From Actinomycetes bacterium (GTDB taxonomy: Bacteria; Actinomycetota; Acidimicrobiia; Acidimicrobiales; RAAP-2), in NCBI GenBank assembly GCA_021850345.1, contig JAJZMN010000150.1, positions 1 to 8,596 on the forward strand: a stretch of DNA of 8,596 nt, written 5' to 3'. Of the stretch, positions 4,067 through 8,596 are shown one piece after another; within the stretch, counting starts at the first letter, position 1, and each line of letters starts with the position of its first letter. The notes under the pieces were generated by a model. The model did no database searches, was not told where the DNA came from, and saw nothing but the letters and a program-made list of their open reading frames with translations. The position numbers were made by a program, and so were the translations under genes.

Positions 4067-6381
4067 GCCGTCACGCCGCTGCGGCCCTGCTCGTGCTCGT
4101 CGTCGCGGGCCTCGCTGCGGGGGGCATCGCGGAGCTGGTCCGGGTGCCCGCGGCCGCGCACGACCTGTGGAGGGCGACGGGTGTCCTGGGGGGCTTCTAC
4201 TCCCTTTGGACGATGGTCGACGGCATCCGCCGGCGCCGGCTGGGGGTCGATGTCATCGCGCTCTTGGCGGTGGTGGGGACGCTCGCCATCGGCGAGGTCC
4301 TCGCGGCGGCGGTGATCACGACCATGCTCCTCACGGGAAGGGCCCTCGAGGACTGGTCGGCAGGCAGGGCCCGGCGGGCACTGCAGGCACTCATCGAGCG
4401 CGCACCTCGGGAAGCCCACCGCTACAAGGAGGGACAGCTGGATGGACAGCTGGAGATGGTCGCGCTCCAAGACGTCGAGCCCGGCGACCTTCTCATGGTG
4501 GCGAGCGGTGAGCTGGTCCCGGTCGACGGCCGTCTGACCACGGCCGGAGTCCTCGACGAGTCGATGTTGACGGGGGAGTCGCTGCCGGTCGCCCGGAGCG
4601 CCGCCGACGCGGTGCGAAGCGGGGCGCTCAACGCGGGTGCGCCCTTCGACATGCGAGCCACCGCCACGTCCGCCGAGAGCACCTACGCGGGCATCGTCCG
4701 GCTCGTTGCCGCCGCGGAGTCGTCGCGGCCCGCCTTCGTCCGCCTCGCCGACCGCTACGCGGTGGGCTTCCTCGGAGTAACGGCGCTGGTCGCCGCGGCC
4801 GCATGGATCGTCGGAGGAGGCGATCGAGCGGTCGCTGTGCTCGTCGTGGCGACGCCGTGCCCGCTCATCCTCGCCGCGCCGGTGGCTTTCGTCGCCGGGC
4901 TGTCCTTGTCGGCGAGGCGCGGAATGGTCGTGAAGGGCGGCGACGTCCTCGAGCGCCTCGCTCGCTGCACGACCCTGCTCTTCGACAAGACCGGGACTTT
5001 GACCGAGGGCCGTCCGAAGCTGGTGTCGGTGGCCACGGCCGAATCCGTGAGCGTGGCAGAAGCGCTCCAGGCCGCGGCCTCCCTGGACCAGTTCTCCCCG
5101 CACGTGCTCGCGGGTGCGATCGTGCGGAAGGCCGCCGAGGCCGGATGTTCGCTCGATCGGCCGACCGAGGTGAAGGAGGTTCCCGGAGAGGGCATCCGCG
5201 GCAGGGTCGGCGCACGACAGGTCGCGGTCGGCTCGGCCAGATGGGCCGGGTTCTCGTCAGTGCCGACGTGGGCCCGGCGGGCGCAGCGCAGAGCGCGCCT
5301 CGACGGCTCCCTTTCCGTCTCCGTCGCGATCGACGGGCGGCCCACCGCGGTGCTCGTGTTCGAGGACCCGATCCGCCCCGACGCCGCACGGACCCTGCGG
5401 GCGCTTCGGCGATCCGGCATCGAGCGACTGGTGATGGTGACCGGCGACCGGGCTGAGGTGGCGGAGTCAGTGGGGTCCGCCCTCGGCCTCGACAGCGTCC
5501 ACGCCGAACAGTCGCCGGCGGACAAGCTCGACGTCGTCAGCGCCGAGCGGAGCCGGGCGCCGACGATCATGGTGGGCGACGGCGTCAACGACGCGCCTGC
5601 GTTGGCCGCGGCAGATGTCGGCGTCGCCATGGGGGCTCGTGGCGCCACCGCCTCGAGCGAAGCGGCGGACATGGTGCTGAGCATCGACCGCCTCGACCGG
5701 CTTGCCGAGGGGCGAGCGATCGCGGTGCGCACGCGACGCATCGCGCTGCAGAGTGTCGTGGCCGGCATGGCCCTGTCGCTCGCCGCCATGGGCGCGGCGG
5801 CTGCCGGCGGACTGCCCCCGGTCTGGGGCGCGCTCCTCCAGGAGGGGATCGACGTGGCGGTCATCCTCAACGCGCTGCGGGCGCTGTGTCCCAGGCGCAC
5901 GAGCGTGACGCTCGATGCCGCGGGTCTGGAGCTCGCGCAGCGTTTCCACCGCGAGCACGATGCCATCGTCGCCGTGGCCGACCACGCACGCGCCGTAGCC
6001 GACAGCCTGGACTTCCCCGGCACCCCGAGCGCGCTCGGCGAGCTCCGGGAGCTCCACCGGCAGCTCGTGGAGGTCGTGCTGCCTCACGAGGTTGCAGAAG
6101 ACCGCGAGCTCTATCCATCGCTCGAACGGGCGATGGGCGGCGTCAACCCGACGGGCGCGATGAGTCGCGAGCACGCAGAGATCGCCCACGAGATCCGTCG
6201 GCTCGGGCAACTGCTCGATGACGTCGGGTCCGGCGACTGGGACGAGGACGACGTCGCCGACTTCCGCCGCCTCCTCTACAGCCTCGTCGCGGTGCTGCGG
6301 CTGCACACCGCCGAGGAAGAGGAGCGCTATCTCATGCTGAGCGACGAAGCCGGCGCCCCGGCGGGGACGGGCGGCCGGTGA
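4030..6381 (+). CDS. P1B-5-type heavy-metal P-type ATPase with C-terminal hemerythrin domain
   Basis: An inner-membrane ATP-driven metal exporter, probably for Fe(II), Ni(II) or similar ions. Numbered from the ATG at 4030 (783 residues): two N-terminal membrane spans with no soluble metal-binding domain before them, two more spans (about 70-105), actuator loop with TGES (181-184), membrane motif TPC (275-277), phosphorylation site DKTGT (319-323), GDGVNDAP hinge (516-523) and a last span with QEGIDVAVILNAL (604-616). TPC instead of CPC or SPC, and Q-E-x2-D in the last span, place it in P1B-5, the group of Sinorhizobium Nia, which is known to carry hemerythrin-like tails. That tail follows at about 632-770: H643, H676, HEVAE (H686, E690), H715, H720 and HTAEE (H759, E763), a plausible diiron ligand set that could sense iron or oxygen. 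The usual nucleotide-binding HP pair is HV (358-359). Starts at 4006, 4030 and 4063 are all possible; AGGAGAG at 4012-4018 fits 4030 best, though the spacer is long. The stop overlaps the next gene's start. Confidence 0.93.
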   Translation: MGPEQVDARQPMSRHAAAALLVLVVAGLAAGGIAELVRVPAAAHDLWRATGVLGGFYSLWTMVDGIRRRRLGVDVIALLAVVGTLAIGEVLAAAVITTMLLTGRALEDWSAGRARRALQALIERAPREAHRYKEGQLDGQLEMVALQDVEPGDLLMVASGELVPVDGRLTTAGVLDESMLTGESLPVARSAADAVRSGALNAGAPFDMRATATSAESTYAGIVRLVAAAESSRPAFVRLADRYAVGFLGVTALVAAAAWIVGGGDRAVAVLVVATPCPLILAAPVAFVAGLSLSARRGMVVKGGDVLERLARCTTLLFDKTGTLTEGRPKLVSVATAESVSVAEALQAAASLDQFSPHVLAGAIVRKAAEAGCSLDRPTEVKEVPGEGIRGRVGARQVAVGSARWAGFSSVPTWARRAQRRARLDGSLSVSVAIDGRPTAVLVFEDPIRPDAARTLRALRRSGIERLVMVTGDRAEVAESVGSALGLDSVHAEQSPADKLDVVSAERSRAPTIMVGDGVNDAPALAAADVGVAMGARGATASSEAADMVLSIDRLDRLAEGRAIAVRTRRIALQSVVAGMALSLAAMGAAAAGGLPPVWGALLQEGIDVAVILNALRALCPRRTSVTLDAAGLELAQRFHREHDAIVAVADHARAVADSLDFPGTPSALGELRELHRQLVEVVLPHEVAEDRELYPSLERAMGGVNPTGAMSREHAEIAHEIRRLGQLLDDVGSGDWDEDDVADFRRLLYSLVAVLRLHTAEEEERYLMLSDEAGAPAGTGGR

Positions 6382-7283
6382 TCCGACGTCGCAGCCGCAT
6401 TGGTCCTCGCGGGACCGGTCGCGCCGGTGCCCGGATGGGGGTGGTCGCGGCGCCGTTGTGCGCTGCCGCGCTGGCGTTCGCTGGCTCCGTCGCAGGGTGC
6501 ACTTCGGCTCCTCCGAGCGGCGCGCCGCAACCGCCTTCGTCTTCCACGAGCGCTTCCGACTCGACCTCGACCACGACCTCCACGTCGACCACGACCTCGA
6601 CCACGACCTCCACCTCGACCTCGACCTCGACGACCGAGCCGATGCCGGCCCTCAGCGGCCGCGTGTGGAACGTGATCCCCACCAACGCGCACGTGGTGGC
6701 GCTCACCTTCGACGGCGGAGCGAACGCCGACGGGCTCCCGTCGATCCTCGCCAGCTTGCGGGCGGCCGGCGTCCGGGCGACCTTCTTCGTCACCGGCGAT
6801 TTCGCATCGGCCTTCCCGGGTCTCTCCGCCCAGATCGTGGCCGGCGGCAACCGCATTGGCGACCACTCGGTCGACCATCCTTCCTTCACCCGGCTGGACG
6901 ATGCGCAGGTGCGTGCGGAGGTGCTGGACGCATCCACGACCATCCGGGCGATCACCGGCGCCGATCCCGCACCGCTGTTCCGCTTCCCTTACGGCGACTA
7001 CGACACCCGGACGCTCGCCGACGTGAACGCGCTCGGGTACGTCGCCGTCGGCTGGACCGTTGACACGCTCGGCTGGGAAGGCACGTCGGCGGGCATCACC
7101 GCCTCGAGCATCGTGGCGAGGGTCATGGCCGGATTGCGCCCCGGCGAGATCGTGCTCATGCACGTGGGCTCGAACCCGACGGACGGGTCGACGCTCGACG
7201 CCGCGGCCCTGCCGGCCGTCGTCGCCGCGATCCGCGCGGCCGGGTACTCGTTCGTCACCTTGTCGGCGCTCGTCGGCGGCTGA
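6378..7283 (+). CDS. Polysaccharide deacetylase (NodB/CE4) lipoprotein with Ser/Thr linker
   Basis: A 301-residue exported protein. A basic N-terminus leads to a hydrophobic stretch (21-39) and a lipobox VAGC with Cys41, so it should be a lipid-anchored surface protein. Residues 43-86 are a Ser/Thr/Pro linker. The NodB domain fills the rest: motif 1 TFDGG (110-114), motif 2 HSVDH (163-167), motif 3 RFPYG (202-206), motif 4 VDTLGW (228-233) and motif 5 LMHVG (260-264). These enzymes remove acetyl groups from N-acetylglucosamine or N-acetylmuramic acid in peptidoglycan or other glycans. Motif 1 is usually TFDDG; here the second Asp, a metal ligand, is Gly, while the catalytic Asp112 and both metal His are kept. 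TFD(A/G)G variants occur in actinobacterial relatives, so activity may be retained with altered metal binding. The GTG start overlaps the ATPase stop as GTGA, implying coupled translation; ATG 6435 (residue 20) is an alternative start. The 3' end overlaps the opposite-strand ATPase gene by 29 bp. Confidence 0.93.
   Translation: MIRRRSRIGPRGTGRAGARMGVVAAPLCAAALAFAGSVAGCTSAPPSGAPQPPSSSTSASDSTSTTTSTSTTTSTTTSTSTSTSTTEPMPALSGRVWNVIPTNAHVVALTFDGGANADGLPSILASLRAAGVRATFFVTGDFASAFPGLSAQIVAGGNRIGDHSVDHPSFTRLDDAQVRAEVLDASTTIRAITGADPAPLFRFPYGDYDTRTLADVNALGYVAVGWTVDTLGWEGTSAGITASSIVARVMAGLRPGEIVLMHVGSNPTDGSTLDAAALPAVVAAIRAAGYSFVTLSALVGG
6561..6635 (+). repeat. Hexanucleotide-type low-complexity repeat encoding the Ser/Thr linker
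   Basis: About a dozen imperfect 6-base units of the form (T/A)C(G/C)AC(C/G) encode alternating Ser-Thr and Thr-Thr pairs (residues 62-86). In actinobacteria such linkers are often O-mannosylated and hold a catalytic domain away from the membrane. Units of 6 bp keep frame when copy number changes, so linker length may vary between strains. Confidence 0.8.
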
Positions 7284-8596
7284 GGGCCGCCCACCGGACG
7301 ACGACGGTCAGGAGCAGCACGGCGACCGCCGCGATCGCCGCGCTCGCCAACGTGGCGGGCAACGGCGGCGCCTCCAGCCCGAAGAGGTGCCTGCCGAGCG
7401 GGACCACCCATACGAGGACCGCGGCCCCAGCGGTCGCGAGCACGAGCAGCGCGCGCTGGGCCGTGACCGGCTTCGACACGAACAGCAGCACGGCGAGGCC
7501 GACCACCACGAGGACGCCGGTCGCCGCCGTTCGAGCGGCAAGGCCCGGCGCGCCGAACGCATCCCTGGCCACGAGGTATGCCGCCAGCACGGCCGCGCCG
7601 GCCACGAGACCCGCGGGCAGCGCGACGCGCAGCACGCGGCGGACGAAGTCCGGCTGGGCTCGGGGTGCGCCGGGCGCCAGTGCGAGGAAGAAGCCGGGTA
7701 TCCCGATGGTCAGTGAGCTCACGAGCGTGAGATGCCGGGGGAAGAAGGGGTAGGGCACCGCGGAGATGCCCACCACCGCGGCGAGCACGGTGGCGTAGAC
7801 GGTCTTGGTCACGAAGAGCCGGGCGACGCGCTGGATGTTGGCGATCACCCGCCGGCCCTCGGCGAGGATCTGGGGGATCACGGCGAACGACCCGTCCAAG
7901 AGCACGACTCTCCCGACGGCGCGTGCGGCCGGGCTGCCCGTGCCGATGGCCATACCGATGTCGGCCACCTTGAGCGCGGGGATGTCGTTGACGCCGTCGC
8001 CGGTCATCGCGACCACGTGGCCCCGGGACTGGAGGGCCTTGACGACGTCGCGCTTTTGGTACGGCTGGATCCGGCCGATGACCGAGACTCCCTCGAGGGC
8101 ATCCGCGAGCGCACCCGGTTCGGCCGGGAGCGACGCGGCGTGCAACGGACGGTCGGTCCCCGCGATGCCGACGTTGCGGGCGACAGCCGCCACCGTCTGG
8201 GGATCGTCGCCCGAGACGACGAGGACCCGGACTCCCTGGTCGCGCAGATAGCCGATGGTCTGTGCGGCGTCGGGCCGGAGCCGCTCCTCGTAGACCGCCC
8301 AACCGGCGCACTCGAGGCGGTCCGGCAGGACCCCGGCGGAGAGGTGCTCGGGCGAGCGGGCGAGAAGGACGACCCGGGCGCCACGCCGCGCGCTCGCCTT
8401 CACCTCGCCGGCGTCGCGCGCGTCGAGTGCGGGCATCACGACGTCGGGCGCCCCGACGACCCAGCTGCCCTTCTCGGCGAACTCCATCGCGCTCCACTTG
8501 CGTTGCGAGGTGAACGGGATCGACCTGACTGCCGTCCAGCCCTCGGGCGCCGGAAGGGCGCGGGATGCGAGCATCGTCGCGTTGGGGGCGGGGTCG
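7255..8596 (-). CDS. CtpE-like cation-transporting P-type ATPase, N-terminal part beyond window
   Basis: The frame is open to the right edge, so the 446 visible residues are the C-terminal half of a protein of probably about 800. It begins inside the nucleotide-binding domain (DPAPNAT upstream of the first Met at 8574; FTSQRKWSAMEF). It continues with the SGDDPQTVAAVARNVGI segment, RIQPYQKRDVV, the TGDGVNDIPALK hinge (7984-8004) with the Mg-binding Asp residues, and GTGSPAARAV. About six membrane spans follow, the first pair joined by FFPRHLTLVSSLTIGIPGFF, which is characteristic of the mycobacterial CtpE group. CtpE has been reported as a calcium-uptake ATPase; other members of this class move Mg, Mn or K. 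It is not a P1B metal pump, as the C-terminal six-helix bundle is of the P2/P3 type. The phosphorylation site and ion-binding M4 are out of view, so the ion is uncertain. Its stop lies inside the deacetylase gene. Confidence 0.9.
   Translation of the reverse strand, partial: DPAPNATMLASRALPAPEGWTAVRSIPFTSQRKWSAMEFAEKGSWVVGAPDVVMPALDARDAGEVKASARRGARVVLLARSPEHLSAGVLPDRLECAGWAVYEERLRPDAAQTIGYLRDQGVRVLVVSGDDPQTVAAVARNVGIAGTDRPLHAASLPAEPGALADALEGVSVIGRIQPYQKRDVVKALQSRGHVVAMTGDGVNDIPALKVADIGMAIGTGSPAARAVGRVVLLDGSFAVIPQILAEGRRVIANIQRVARLFVTKTVYATVLAAVVGISAVPYPFFPRHLTLVSSLTIGIPGFFLALAPGAPRAQPDFVRRVLRVALPAGLVAGAAVLAAYLVARDAFGAPGLAARTAATGVLVVVGLAVLLFVSKPVTAQRALLVLATAGAAVLVWVVPLGRHLFGLEAPPLPATLASAAIAAVAVLLLTVVVRWAALSRRRAPTR

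Noticed and set aside
3517..5103. Long minus-strand open frame (528 codons) through the metal ATPase region
   Set aside because: It is Arg/Gly/Asp-rich without any domain and lies antisense to well-supported stress-protein and ATPase genes; a GC-rich shadow.
4755..6023. Minus-strand open frame of 422 codons, Ser/Ala/Thr-rich
   Set aside because: Antisense shadow of the metal ATPase; its composition is the complement of the real gene.
4030..6381. Assignment of the metal ATPase as copper (CopA) or zinc/cadmium (ZntA) exporter
   Set aside because: Those classes have CPC in the membrane motif and usually an N-terminal CxxC domain; here it is TPC with no such domain and a hemerythrin tail.
6998..8497. 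Long minus-strand open frame (499 codons) overlapping the CtpE-like ATPase
   Set aside because: It is out of frame with the ATPase, whose motifs are clear, and is composed mostly of Arg, Gly and Pro; a shadow.
1..8596. CRISPR array, tRNA or rRNA genes
   Set aside because: I saw no spaced direct repeats of suitable length and no cloverleaf or rRNA-like sequence on either strand.

Overview
High-GC DNA with frequent GTG (and one TTG) starts, strong AGGAGG-type ribosome binding sites and actinobacterial gene families (a CtpE-like ATPase, a HIT protein, a P1B-5 metal ATPase). It looks like a chromosomal segment of an actinomycete-type bacterium; a deep-branching environmental lineage is possible, but I cannot place it more precisely.

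Positions 1-1131 are a decay zone on the minus strand. A HIT-family hydrolase gene runs off the left edge (1-216). Directly upstream of it lies a broken SAM-dependent methyltransferase (200-531) that has lost its SAM-binding core and carries frameshifts. Further upstream is a short remnant resembling the C-terminal part of a TnpB transposase (898-1050). About 370 bp between the last two show no recognisable gene.

Positions 1132-2674 hold three intact minus-strand genes, probably read as a unit from the right: D-aminoacyl-tRNA deacylase (dtd), a macro-domain protein and a small NifX/NafY-like (FeMo-co-binding fold) protein. The first two are quality-control or repair type enzymes.

Positions 2675-4029 contain a small plus-strand secreted or membrane-anchored protein with an internal Cys/Trp/Met repeat and a minus-strand universal stress protein. 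Two intergenic regions carry GGGMC-N4-GRCCC palindromes that resemble DosR/DevR-type hypoxia boxes. The second also has a 9-bp tandem repeat.

Positions 4030-7283 form a tightly coupled plus-strand pair. The first gene is a P1B-5-type heavy-metal ATPase (TPC motif) with a C-terminal hemerythrin domain. The second is a Ser/Thr-linker lipoprotein with a polysaccharide deacetylase (NodB) domain, whose GTG start overlaps the ATPase stop. On the opposite strand, a CtpE-like P-type cation ATPase runs off the right edge (7255-8596), and its 3' end overlaps the deacetylase gene tail to tail.

Taken together, the right two-thirds look like a metal, redox or low-oxygen stress neighbourhood: universal stress protein, iron/oxygen-sensing transporter, secreted Cys/Met/Trp protein and a second cation pump. 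This regulatory reading is inference from palindromes and gene content, not a demonstrated system.
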